DNA of 64,000 bases from Pelethousia sp034928145 (GTDB lineage Bacteria > Bacillota > Clostridia > Christensenellales > CAG-138): contig JAYFPE010000013.1 in assembly GCA_034928145.1 (NCBI GenBank), positions 53,002-117,001 on the forward strand. Reading direction: 5' to 3'. The position numbers and the translations under genes are program-made. Shown here one piece after another: positions 43,557 through 51,784 of this stretch. Each line of letters starts with the position of its first letter. The stretch's first letter is position 1. The notes under the pieces are model-generated. The model saw only the letters and a list, made by a program, of their open reading frames with translations. It did no database searches and was not told the origin of the DNA.

Positions 43557-44288
43557 TTACCCTTGTGCGAACAAGACTTCCAGCATGCGGACCGGATCTT
43601 GCAAAAAGCTGCGGGTAACCTGGTAATGCTCCGTATCCTCATAGGCCACGGGCGCGATGCCCTGCTCGTCCAGCAGGTAGAGCGCCGCCCCGGGATACGC
43701 CATAAGAATGGGCGAATGGGTGGCGATCAAAAGCTGGGAGCGCGCCTGCACCAGGCGGTGCATGGCGCACAGAAGCGCCAGCTGCCGCGATGGCGAAAGG
43801 GCCGCTTCCGGCTCGTCGAAAATATAGAGACCCGCGCCGCCCAGGCGGTTGAGCACCAGGGAAAGGAAGCTCTCGCCGTGGGATTGCCGGTGCAGCGACC
43901 TGCCGCCGTAGCTATCGATCAGGGTATGGTCCTCATCCAGCTCATCGATTGCGCTGGCCACATTATAAAAGCTCTCCGCCCGCAGAAAATAGCCGTCCCG
44001 GGGCCTGCGCGGCTCACGCACCAGCCTGAGGCGGCTGTGAAGGCCCGAATGGGTATTCGCCGTAGCAAAGCGCAGGTTGAGAGAGCCGCCTTCCGGGTTA
44101 AAGCCCGCGGCCACGGCCACCGCTTCCAGCAATGTGGATTTGCCCGAGCCGTTTTCCCCTACGAAAAAGGTGACGGGCCGGGCGGAAAGATCCAGCCTAT
44201 CAAGGCCGCGAATGGCCGGGATGGAAGCGAGGTAAGCATCCTCGCCTGCAAATTCCCCGCCCAAAAGCTCAATGCTGCGGATGTACAT
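43557..44288 (-). CDS. AAA/ABC-type ATPase, SMC/RecF-like
   Basis: A 243-residue ATPase with Walker A GENGSGKST at 44-52, a signature-like SHGES at 136-140, Walker B LYIFDEPEA at 154-162 and a switch His in ATHSPILMA. This is the compact RecF/SMC-like ATPase group, often seen as stand-alone genes of unknown role and sometimes in defence modules. There is no nuclease or toxin partner next to it, so no defence assignment is justified. AAAGGGGG precedes the ATG. It is divergent from mcsA. Confidence 0.85.
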   Translation of the reverse strand: MYIRSIELLGGEFAGEDAYLASIPAIRGLDRLDLSARPVTFFVGENGSGKSTLLEAVAVAAGFNPEGGSLNLRFATANTHSGLHSRLRLVREPRRPRDGYFLRAESFYNVASAIDELDEDHTLIDSYGGRSLHRQSHGESFLSLVLNRLGGAGLYIFDEPEAALSPSRQLALLCAMHRLVQARSQLLIATHSPILMAYPGAALYLLDEQGIAPVAYEDTEHYQVTRSFLQDPVRMLEVLFAQG

Positions 44289-44492
44289 GCGGCGGCCCCC
44301 TTTGGTTCATTATGCGCCATTTGTCAGTATACCACGACATCCGCAACGGATACAAGCGGAGAGGTTGGACTGGAGGTTGTGGACGAGTTGCGTTTTTTTC
44401 ACCCTTTTTTCATAAACTATACCGTAAAGTGTGCTACAATCAGCGTGGATAGATATGGCGGGCCGGTCGCGGCCCGAGAGGAGGTACGTGCC

Positions 44493-44960
44493 ATGCTATG
44501 CGATTCCTGTAAGCAGAACGAAGCGGTCGTCCACCGCATCGTCGTCATAAACGGACAAAAAAACGAGAGGCACCTGTGCGCCGAATGCGCCGAGGCGGCG
44601 GGTTCCGTCGCGTTCAAGCTCCCCAGCTTTGCGGAGCTGATGAACGTTTCCTTTAAAAGCGCCGAAAAGGAAGAGGAAGCCGCATGCGAATGCGGCATGA
44701 CCCTTTCCCGTTTCCGCGAGGGCGGGCTTTTGGGCTGCCCTAAGTGCTATGAGACCTTTCGCGAGGAACTGATGCCCGTAATCGAGCGCAGCCAAGGCGG
44801 CCGCCGCCAGCATATGGGTACACGGCCCGTCATGGATACCCCCGCCCTAACGGAGCTGGAAAAGCGCCGTGAAGAGCTGCGCGTGGCCATTGAGCAGGAG
44901 GATTACGAGCAGGCGGCCCGCCTGCGCGACGCCATCCGGGCGCTGGAGGCGAAAGCATGA
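44493..44960 (+). CDS. mcsA: McsA, activator of the McsB arginine kinase
   Basis: A 155-residue protein with an N-terminal zinc-finger region (CDSC at 3-6, CAEC, CECG, CPKC) and a C-terminal UVR motif (EELRVAIEQEDYEQAARLRD). McsA binds McsB and activates it; UVR also contacts ClpC. The ATG at 44493 follows GAGGAGG by 7 bases. Its stop overlaps the mcsB start (ATGA). No ctsR gene lies upstream, unlike in Bacillus, and I found no CtsR box in the promoter region. Confidence 0.93.
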   Translation: MLCDSCKQNEAVVHRIVVINGQKNERHLCAECAEAAGSVAFKLPSFAELMNVSFKSAEKEEEAACECGMTLSRFREGGLLGCPKCYETFREELMPVIERSQGGRRQHMGTRPVMDTPALTELEKRREELRVAIEQEDYEQAARLRDAIRALEAKA

Positions 44961-45943
44961 TTAGCATCCAATCCGATCACATTATTTTGAGCTGCCGGGT
45001 GCGCCTGGCTCGCAATTTGAAGGACAGACCCTTTGTCAACAGCCAAAGCGGCGAGCAGGCCGAGGCCGTGCTGCAAGATGTAAGCGCCCTCTTCCCTACG
45101 GAAAAAGGCTACCGCTTCCTGCGCATGGATGCCCTGCCCCCCCTTGGCCGATCTTCCCTGGTGGAAAACCACCTTTGCAGCCCCGAGCTGGTCTCCTCCG
45201 GCCGGAGCGGATTGATATTGAACGAGGCGGACACCCTCTCCATCATGCTCAATGAAGAGGATCACCTGCGCATCCAGGGCATCCTGCCCGGGCTTGACCT
45301 GACCGGGGCCTAGGCCCTCTGCCGCGAGGCGGATGAGACCATCGCCAAAGAGCTTCCCTATGCCTTTGACAGCCAACTAGGCTACCTTACCGCCTGCCCC
45401 ACCAATTTGGGCACAGGCATGCGGGCGTCGGCCATGCTGCACCTGGCCGGCCTGGCCCTCACCGGCCAGGCGGATCCGCTTTTGAGCCGCATCTCCAAGC
45501 TTGGGGTGGCCGTGCGCGGTTTCTACGGCGAGGGCAGCGGCGCGCCTGGCCACATCTACCAGATATCCAACCAATACACCCTGGGCATGCAAGAAAAGGA
45601 ACTGATGGATGCCTTATCCTCCATCATCACCCAACTGGCAGCCCAGGAGGCCCGGGCGCGGGGTCTGCTTCTGACAAGGCGGCCGCTCGACTTGGAGGAT
45701 ATGATCGGCAGGGCGCTGGGCGTGTGCCGCTATGCCCGCAAGATGGGCATCAAGGAATGCATGCAGGAGCTTTCCGCCATTAAGCTGGGGGTCAGCTTGG
45801 GGCTGCTCCCCTGCCCCATGGAGCGGATCGACGAGCTTATCGTGGCCTGCCAGGGCGCGCAGCTTTCCGACACCCCGCTCTCCGAAGAGGAAGAGAGCGC
45901 AGCCCGGGCGGACCGCATGCGGGAAGCGCTGAAGGATTTATAA
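44957..45943 (+). pseudogene. mcsB: Protein-arginine kinase McsB interrupted by an in-frame amber codon
   Basis: Both halves lie in one frame with no frameshift: residues 1-118 (SIQSDHIILSCRVRLARNLK, VENHLCSPEL, MLNEEDHLRIQGILPGLDL) then TAG at 45311-45313, then ALCREADE onward to 45943. Total length including the stop codon is 328, normal for McsB, which phosphorylates arginines to mark proteins for ClpC-ClpP. The catalytic Cys lies after the stop in YLTACPTNLGTG (position 147). The C-terminal phosphoarginine-sensing R-D-x-x-R-A tract is absent (the end reads SAARADRMRE). Nonsense mutation, readthrough or sequencing error are all open. Confidence 0.85.
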
Positions 45944-45978
45944 CCAAAGCACATAGACCGATACATAGGAGACAGCAT

Positions 45979-48417
45979 ATGGATTTTATCGACCGTTTCA
46001 CCGAGGGCGCCCGCCGGGCGCTGGCCCTGGCGCAGGAGAGCGCCAAGTCCATGGGGCATAATTACGTGGGCAGCGAGCACTTGCTGCTGGGCCTTCTGCG
46101 CGAGGGCGAAAGCGCGGCTGCCCGGGCGCTTTTGCAATTGGATATCACCGAGACCGAGGTCGGTTCCCAGGCGGAAGCCCTGGTGGGCCATGGGGATTAC
46201 CAATTCACAGACAGCTTCGGCTATACCCCCCGCACCAAAAAAATCTTGGAGCTTAGCCTTTACGAGGCCAAAACCCTTAAAAACAACTACATCGGCACAG
46301 AGCACATCCTCCTGGCCATCCTCAGGGAGCGGGATTGCGTGGCCGTGCGCATCCTCGACGATTTGGGCTGCGATTTCAGCCTGCTGCGCCAAATGCTCAG
46401 CGGCACCACAGCGCAGCCCAAGGGCGTGGTCCAGGCCGCGGGAGACCCGGATACCCCTGTTTTGAATCAATACGGCAAGGACCTCACCCGCCTGGCCAAA
46501 GAGGGCGAGCTTGATCCGGTCATCGGCAGGGAAAACGAGATCCAGCGCATTATCCAGATCCTCTCCCGCCGCACCAAGAATAACCCCGTGCTCATCGGCG
46601 ACCCGGGCGTGGGCAAAAGCGCCATCATCGAGGGCTTGGCCCAGCGTATCGCCGGGGGCAACATCCCCGAATTGCTCAAAAACAAGCGAGTGGTCTCGCT
46701 GGATTTGGGCGGCATGCTGGCGGGCACCAAATATAGGGGTGAGTTCGAGGAGCGCATCAAAAACGCCATTGACGAGCTGAAAAAGAGCGGCAGCACCATC
46801 CTCTTTATCGACGAGCTGCACACCATCGTGGGCGCGGGCGCCGCGGAGGGCAGCATCGACGCTTCAAATATCCTCAAGCCCGCTCTGGCCCGGGGCGAGA
46901 TTCAGGTGGTGGGCGCGACCACGCTGGATGAATACCGCAGATACATCGAAAAGGACGCGGCCCTGGAGCGCCGCTTCCAGCCCGTAACCGTGGGTGAACC
47001 CACCCGCGAGGAGGCCGTACAGATCCTGTTCGGCCTGCGTGACCGGTACGAGGCGCACCACAAGGCCACCATCACGGACGAGGCTATCCATGCTGCCGTG
47101 GAACTTTCAGACCGCTATATTTCAGACCGCTTTCTGCCCGATAAGGCCATCGATTTGATGGATGAGGCGTCTAGCCGCGTGCGGCTCAAAACCTATATCT
47201 CCCCGCCGGATATGAAGGCTTTGGAAGACAAGCTCAACGCCCTCTTGCAGGAAAAGGAGGAGGCCGTCAATAACCAGAATTTTGAGCGGGCCGCGTCCAT
47301 CCGCGATGAAGAACACACCCTGCGCCACCAGATGCAGGAAAAGAAGGATCAATGGCAGAAGGACCGCGAAAGCACGCAATGCGTGGTTTCCGAAAACGAC
47401 ATCGCCGAGGTTGTGAACGCCTGGACGGGCATTCCCGTGAAGCAGCTCACCGAGGATGAGAGCGAAAAGCTCTTGCGGCTGGAGGAATTCCTCCACAAGC
47501 GGGTGGTGGGCCAGGATGAAGCCATTAACGCCGTCTCCCGGGCTATCCGCCGGGCGCGGGCGGGCCTTAAGGATCCCAAGCGGCCCATCGGCAGCTATAT
47601 CTTCCTCGGCCCCACAGGCGTGGGCAAAACCGAGCTTTCCAAGGCGCTGGCCGAAGTGATGTTCGCCGACGAGGACGCCATGATCCGCCTGGATATGAGC
47701 GAATATATGGAGCCGCACAGCGTGAGCAAGCTCATGGGCTCGCCCCCGGGCTACGTGGGCTATGACGACGGCGGCCAGCTCACCGAGCGGGTACGGCGCA
47801 AACCCTATTGCGTGATTTTGCTCGATGAGATCGAAAAGGCCCACCCGGATGTATTCAACACCCTGTTGCAGGTGCTGGAGGATGGCAGGCTTACGGATTC
47901 CAAGGGAAGGACCGTAGATTTTCGCAACACCATCATCATCATGACCTCCAACGTGGGCGCGAACCGCGTGGGCAAACGCAATGCCATCGGCTTTGGCGTG
48001 GAGTCCGCCGAATTGACCTATGAGCGCATGCGTGAGGCCATGCTCGAAGAGCTCAAGCGCACCTTCCGCCCCGAATTCCTCAACCGGGTGGATGAGATCA
48101 TCATCTTCCACCAGCTGGAGCAGGAGCAGACGCTGGAGATCGTGGGGCTGATGCTCCGCAGCGTGATCGAGCGGCTCCATGAGAGGGGCATCGACCTTTC
48201 CGTAACGCCCGAAGCCCAGGCCCAGCTCTCCCGGGACGGCTTTGACCCCCTCTATGGCGCGCGGCCTCTGCGCCGGGCCATCCAGCACCAGGTGGAGGAT
48301 AGCCTCAGCGAAGAGATGCTGGCCGGCCGCATCCGCCTGGGCGATAAGGTGGAATGCTATGTGGAGGATGATAAGCTGGCCTTCCGCAAGATGGAGGCCG
48401 CCCGAGCGGAAGCTTGA
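45979..48417 (+). CDS. clpC: ClpC AAA+ unfoldase
   Basis: An 812-residue Hsp100 unfoldase of full ClpC length. The N-domain (about 1-145) is followed by D1 with Walker A GDPGVGKS (207-214), a UVR/M-domain (NNQNFERAASIRDEEHTL) that binds McsA-like adaptors, and D2 with Walker A GPTGVGKT (544-551). The VGF-type ClpP-docking loop appears as IGFGVES near residue 672. It unfolds substrates for ClpP, ordinarily directed by McsB-phosphorylated arginines or MecA. It starts 35 bases after the mcsB frame ends. GGAG is before the ATG. Confidence 0.96.
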   Translation: MDFIDRFTEGARRALALAQESAKSMGHNYVGSEHLLLGLLREGESAAARALLQLDITETEVGSQAEALVGHGDYQFTDSFGYTPRTKKILELSLYEAKTLKNNYIGTEHILLAILRERDCVAVRILDDLGCDFSLLRQMLSGTTAQPKGVVQAAGDPDTPVLNQYGKDLTRLAKEGELDPVIGRENEIQRIIQILSRRTKNNPVLIGDPGVGKSAIIEGLAQRIAGGNIPELLKNKRVVSLDLGGMLAGTKYRGEFEERIKNAIDELKKSGSTILFIDELHTIVGAGAAEGSIDASNILKPALARGEIQVVGATTLDEYRRYIEKDAALERRFQPVTVGEPTREEAVQILFGLRDRYEAHHKATITDEAIHAAVELSDRYISDRFLPDKAIDLMDEASSRVRLKTYISPPDMKALEDKLNALLQEKEEAVNNQNFERAASIRDEEHTLRHQMQEKKDQWQKDRESTQCVVSENDIAEVVNAWTGIPVKQLTEDESEKLLRLEEFLHKRVVGQDEAINAVSRAIRRARAGLKDPKRPIGSYIFLGPTGVGKTELSKALAEVMFADEDAMIRLDMSEYMEPHSVSKLMGSPPGYVGYDDGGQLTERVRRKPYCVILLDEIEKAHPDVFNTLLQVLEDGRLTDSKGRTVDFRNTIIIMTSNVGANRVGKRNAIGFGVESAELTYERMREAMLEELKRTFRPEFLNRVDEIIIFHQLEQEQTLEIVGLMLRSVIERLHERGIDLSVTPEAQAQLSRDGFDPLYGARPLRRAIQHQVEDSLSEEMLAGRIRLGDKVECYVEDDKLAFRKMEAARAEA

Positions 48418-48456
48418 ACCGGCTGAAGAAATGAACGAAACAAATGCCTATCGTGC

Positions 48457-48482
48457 GGCCCGCCGGTTTGTACCGGCGGGCC
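48457..48482 (+). terminator. Hairpin after clpC
   Basis: GGCCCGCCGG and CCGGCGGGCC form a perfect 10-base-pair stem with a six-base loop, followed by ATGCTTTT. It probably ends the mcsA-mcsB-clpC transcript. Confidence 0.7.
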
Positions 48483-48552
48483 ATGCTTTTGGAGGCTTTT
48501 ATAATTTACAAATTATTCAAGAGACCGTGCACACAAATACGGCGAAACATGT

Positions 48553-48558
48553 TACAAT
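48553..48558 (+). promoter_or_regulatory. -10 box close to the amidase start codon
   Basis: TACAAT lies 7 bases before the ATG at 48566, which has no Shine-Dalgarno. If used, transcription would begin at or very near the start codon, giving a leaderless mRNA. No good -35 was seen at 16-18 bases. Confidence 0.35.
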
Positions 48559-48565
48559 CTATACT

Positions 48566-49531
48566 ATGAAGCAGTTTTGTCAAAAGCTCTTATACGTTTT
48601 CGTTCTTTGTCTGATCCTGGGTCTTTCCGGGGCCGCTCTGGCCTTGCCGGGGGGCTTCTTGCGCATTGGCGATTATGGGAGCGAAGTGGCGCAGTTGCAA
48701 AGCGAGCTGGCAGCTGCCGGCTTTTACCGTGGCGAGGTCAGCGGCACCTTCACCACCGATACGCAGGATGCCGTGATCGCCCTGCAAAAGGCGCTGGGCG
48801 TGGAGATGGACGGTATCTATGGCCCCTCCACAGCCGAGGCCTTTAAGGCCGCCCTTGACCAGGGCCGCCTGGGCGATGCGGGAAGCGCCGCTGAACCGTT
48901 GCTCCAAGGCCGGGTGATCGGCATTGATCCCGGCCACCAAGCCGTCGAAGACCCGAACCTCGAGCCCCTGCTGCCCGGCAGCAACCGCACCAAACCCCGC
49001 ATGAGCAAAGGCGCGGTGGGCGTAAAGACCGGCACGTCGGAGAGCCGTATCAACTTGCAGATCGGCCTCAAGCTCAAAGACCTGCTCGAAGAAGGCGGCG
49101 CGACCGTGGTTATGACCCGCGAGAGCAGCGACGTATCCCTCTCTAATGTCGAGCGCGCCCAGTTGATGAACGAGGCCGAGGTAGACGTTTGGCTGCGGCT
49201 GCATTGCGACGCCGCCTCCAGCGAGCGCACCAGCGGCACCCACGCGCTGATCCCTTCCCGCGCTTACAATGCGGATATTTATAAAGACAGCCTGGCCCTG
49301 GCACAGAGCGTGATGGAAGGCTTTTGCGAGGCCACGGGTGCATCCAACGGCGGCATCACCGCCATGACGAACCAAGCCGGGTTCAACTGGTCTTTGCGGC
49401 CGGTGATGGCCATCGAAATGGGCTATCTCTCCAATGCGGAGGACGATGTGCGGTTGGGTCGGGATTCCTACCAGATCGCCTGCGCCACCGGCATTTATAA
49501 TGGCATTGTGGCCTATTATCAAGCGAAGTGA
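48566..49531 (+). CDS. Secreted N-acetylmuramoyl-L-alanine amidase with PG-binding domain
   Basis: A 321-residue exported amidase. A signal peptide (about 1-26) precedes a PG_binding_1 domain (about 35-95, GDYGSEVAQLQSELAAAGFY) and an Amidase_3 domain with zinc ligands H124 (IGIDPGHQ) and H213 (RLHCDA), and E284 in AIEMGYLSN. Amidase_3 enzymes cut between MurNAc and L-Ala; the CwlD subtype acts in spore cortex formation, but the PG-binding domain and the rest do not settle this. The ATG at 48566 lacks a ribosome binding site. It precedes a lipoprotein gene by 11 bases. Confidence 0.9.
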   Translation: MKQFCQKLLYVFVLCLILGLSGAALALPGGFLRIGDYGSEVAQLQSELAAAGFYRGEVSGTFTTDTQDAVIALQKALGVEMDGIYGPSTAEAFKAALDQGRLGDAGSAAEPLLQGRVIGIDPGHQAVEDPNLEPLLPGSNRTKPRMSKGAVGVKTGTSESRINLQIGLKLKDLLEEGGATVVMTRESSDVSLSNVERAQLMNEAEVDVWLRLHCDAASSERTSGTHALIPSRAYNADIYKDSLALAQSVMEGFCEATGASNGGITAMTNQAGFNWSLRPVMAIEMGYLSNAEDDVRLGRDSYQIACATGIYNGIVAYYQAK

Positions 49532-49542
49532 GGTACATCCTA

Positions 49543-50310
49543 ATGCTGCGCTTCCCCCTGCGAGCTTCCCTCCTGGCACTCCTTGCGGCGTGCCTGTTTT
49601 TTTACGGGTGTGCGGCCCCCGTGCAGGAGACCGGCGCTCCCCTGGATGCGGCGCCCGCCCCGGGGCAGCCTTCCCCCGCCCCCTCTCCCACGCCCCGCAC
49701 AGGCAACCCGGTTTGGCTCTTTTATACGGATTTCTATAGCGTTTCCCAGGACCGGTTGGACGGCCTGCACACAGCCCTGGCGCAATCTGGAGACCCTGCG
49801 GCCATAGACGGCGAGCTAATCCTCAGCGCCTTGGAGGAGCGGCTCACGGAGGGCATGGTCTCCTTCGGCCTGCTGATGCGTGCGGACGACGGCCAAGGCT
49901 ATGCCTCCAGCGTAGAGGGCGCGGCCCCGGGCAGCGGAACCATCAGCGGCGAAGACGGCATCTATGACCTCGCCTTTGTCTATGCGGAGGGCGGGATTAC
50001 CCTTTCCGGCGCCCTCTCCCCTTATCGCCTGCGTTACAGCCGCCAAGTGTCGGGGCAGGAAGCCCCAGCCTATTCCCTGCTATTGCTGCGCGCCAAAGAG
50101 GGCTGGGCCGTGGCGCTGGATTTGGGCGGTGGGCCAGCCTATGTGCTGCGCTGCGGTGGAAACGAGCTCGGCCTCTATGCCATCGCCTATGATGCGTCAC
50201 CCGCGGCTTCCGGCCCCATCACCTATAGCAACTGTGCTAAAGGGGCCGCGCAAAGCTGGGTGTATGCAGAGGGCGAACTTACCATAGAGGAGCAAGGAGA
50301 GAATCCATGA
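49543..50310 (+). CDS. Hypothetical lipoprotein
   Basis: A 255-residue lipoprotein with lipobox Cys23 (FFYGC) followed by a Pro-rich linker (about 24-50). The rest is beta-rich (NPVWLFYTDFYSVSQDRLDG, DLAFVYAEGGITLSGALSPY), with no recognised family. The start is an ATG at 49543 with GAGGT 8 bases upstream. It follows the amidase gene closely and overlaps the next small gene by four bases, so the three are likely one operon. Confidence 0.75.
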   Translation: MLRFPLRASLLALLAACLFFYGCAAPVQETGAPLDAAPAPGQPSPAPSPTPRTGNPVWLFYTDFYSVSQDRLDGLHTALAQSGDPAAIDGELILSALEERLTEGMVSFGLLMRADDGQGYASSVEGAAPGSGTISGEDGIYDLAFVYAEGGITLSGALSPYRLRYSRQVSGQEAPAYSLLLLRAKEGWAVALDLGGGPAYVLRCGGNELGLYAIAYDASPAASGPITYSNCAKGAAQSWVYAEGELTIEEQGENP

Positions 50311-50495
50311 CCGCATATACCCAAGAAGAACTGGCCGAAGCCCTGCGAGCCATTGACTCGATCATCCACAAATGCGAAAAGGCGCAAGAAAAATTCGCCG
50401 AGGGCATCCCCCAGCACACGCTTTTACGGCGCAGGCTAAAGGCCATGTATATTTCGCAGGCGCTGATCCAAGAGGCCATGGAGAAAGAAAAATGA
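50307..50495 (+). CDS. Small conserved hypothetical protein
   Basis: A 62-residue cytoplasmic, mostly helical protein: AEALRAIDSIIHKCEKAQEK then GIPQHTLLRRRLKAMYISQA. I recall similar short sequences in Clostridia but have no function for them. It overlaps the lipoprotein stop codon by four bases (ATGA). AAGGAG is positioned before the start. Confidence 0.72.
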   Translation: MTAYTQEELAEALRAIDSIIHKCEKAQEKFAEGIPQHTLLRRRLKAMYISQALIQEAMEKEK

Positions 50496-50689
50496 GGCAA
50501 GACTGGCCGCGGCCCTAGCGAAGCTGCCGCAGCCCTTAACCGCCCGCAATCTGAATACCATGGGCAAGCTGCCGGCCATGCTTTAACGCAGGGTTCGTTA
50601 AATCTATTTGAAGGACAGGTATAGGGGCAGACGAATAAAAAGGGCGGGCATTCGCATAATCATCTGCGCGCAAAACATAGGACGCACCA

Positions 50690-50726
50690 AAAAACGAGGT
50701 AAGGCGAACGCCCAACCTCGTTTTTT
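50690..50726. terminator. Bidirectional terminator between the 62-residue ORF and mrp
   Basis: AAAAACGAGGT and ACCTCGTTTTTT form the stem, with an inner GGCG/CGCC pairing. T runs on both strands. The interval 50496-50689 shows no gene. Confidence 0.85.
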
Positions 50727-50740
50727 ATCTAGTTTGGTTC

Positions 50741-51565
50741 TTATAGGCCCAGAACAGCGTCCACGGCGGGCTGCAATGCGTCCGTCGCCACATCCTGGAT
50801 GCGGCCCTCGTCGCAGGCCGCGGCCACAGCCGGGTCTATGGGCAGGCGGCCCAAGAGGGGCAGGCCGTATTTGGCGGCGATTTCATCCACATGGCTTTCG
50901 CCAAAAACCTTGATCTCGTTGCCACAGTCTGGGCAAAGGGCATAGCTCATATTCTCCACTACGCCCAGCACGGGGATGTGCATCAGGGCCGCCATGTTCA
51001 CCGCCTTCTCCACGATCATGGAAACCAAGCTCTGTGGGGTGGTAACCACCAGGATCGCATCTACGGGCAGGCTTTGGAACACGGTGAGCGGCACGTCGCC
51101 CGTGCCCGGCGGCATATCCACGAACATGTAATCCACCTCGCCCCAGACCACATCCGTCCAGAATTGCTTCACCACCCCGGCGATCACCGGGCCGCGCCAA
51201 ACCACAGGTGCGGAAGCATCCTCCAGCAGCAGATTGATACTCATCAAACGCACGCCGTTTTCGCACTCGGCCGGGAAGAGCAAGCCCTCTTCATCGCCCA
51301 AGGCCGGGCCGCTCACGCCGAAAATCTTGGGGATGGAGGGGCCGGTGATATCGGCATCCAGCACGGCGGCCTGGCGGCCGCTCTTTTGCACGGCGCAGGA
51401 TAGCATGCCCGTTACCAGGGATTTGCCTACGCCGCCCTTGCCGCTGACTACGCCGATTACGCGGCCGATGCTGCTCATTTCGTTGGCCGGTTCCTTGGGG
51501 ATCGCCGCCTGGCGGGAAGGGCAATCGCTGCCACAGGTGCTGCAATCATGGGTGCATTCGGACAT
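50741..51565 (-). CDS. Mrp/NBP35-family iron-sulfur carrier ATPase
   Basis: A 274-residue P-loop ATPase. An N-terminal Cys cluster (CTHDCSTCGSDC, residues 4-15) precedes the deviant Walker A SGKGGVGKS at 41-49. A CPDC motif lies in MSYALCPDCGNEIKVFG. This is the ApbC/Mrp/NBP35 group that carries 4Fe-4S clusters to apo-proteins. The N-terminal cysteines make it NBP35-like rather than a plain Mrp. It is monocistronic, with a strong promoter and a terminator. Confidence 0.92.
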   Translation of the reverse strand: MSECTHDCSTCGSDCPSRQAAIPKEPANEMSSIGRVIGVVSGKGGVGKSLVTGMLSCAVQKSGRQAAVLDADITGPSIPKIFGVSGPALGDEEGLLFPAECENGVRLMSINLLLEDASAPVVWRGPVIAGVVKQFWTDVVWGEVDYMFVDMPPGTGDVPLTVFQSLPVDAILVVTTPQSLVSMIVEKAVNMAALMHIPVLGVVENMSYALCPDCGNEIKVFGESHVDEIAAKYGLPLLGRLPIDPAVAAACDEGRIQDVATDALQPAVDAVLGL

Positions 51566-51607
51566 TTGGGAATCTTCCTTTCAAGGTGATGCTCGCTTGC
51601 GCGAAAA

Positions 51608-51623
51608 GGGGCTTTGCGGCCCC
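51608..51623 (-). other. Small hairpin in the mrp leader
   Basis: GGGGC and GCCCC pair around CGCAAA and are followed by TTTT on the minus strand, about 45 bases before the mrp start. It could be an attenuator but is short. Confidence 0.3.
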
Positions 51624-51643
51624 TCCTTTTATACGATATGCTT

Positions 51644-51672
51644 ATTATACCCCCCTCGCGCAGCCGCGTCAA
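51644..51672 (-). promoter_or_regulatory. Predicted promoter of mrp
   Basis: TTGACG (51672-51667), 17-base spacer, TATAAT (51649-51644): a near-consensus vegetative promoter. Confidence 0.75.
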
Positions 51673-51697
51673 AAAAAGTGCCACACATTTTTCACCA

Positions 51698-51727
51698 TTG
51701 ACCATAATGCTGGCGCAATTCTAATAT
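51698..51727 (+). promoter_or_regulatory. Predicted promoter of the HtrA-type protease
   Basis: TTGACC (51698-51703), 18-base spacer, TAATAT (51722-51727), about 50 bases before the ATG, which has AAAGGAG. Confidence 0.6.
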
Positions 51728-51784
51728 CTTCCCTTCAAAATCACATATTAAACTAAAAGCATCAAACGAAAGGAGCGTACACCC

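Noticed and set aside
43557..44288. AAA ATPase considered as part of an anti-phage defence pair
   Set aside because: No nuclease, toxin or other effector gene is adjacent; its neighbours are the desulfurase and mcsA. A defence label would be unsupported.
44390..44492. CtsR or HrcA operator before mcsA
   Set aside because: Neither the GGTCAAA heptad repeat nor the CIRCE inverted repeat could be found by reading both strands.
43398..44960. A 520-codon frame running through the ATPase and mcsA region
   Set aside because: Only its last 155 codons, after a clear ribosome binding site at 44493, match a family (McsA); the rest is antisense to the ATPase gene.
48242..48565. Extended N-terminus of the amidase frame into clpC
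   Set aside because: It overlaps the clpC 3' end in another frame and would bury the signal peptide; the ATG at 48566 gives a normal secreted protein.
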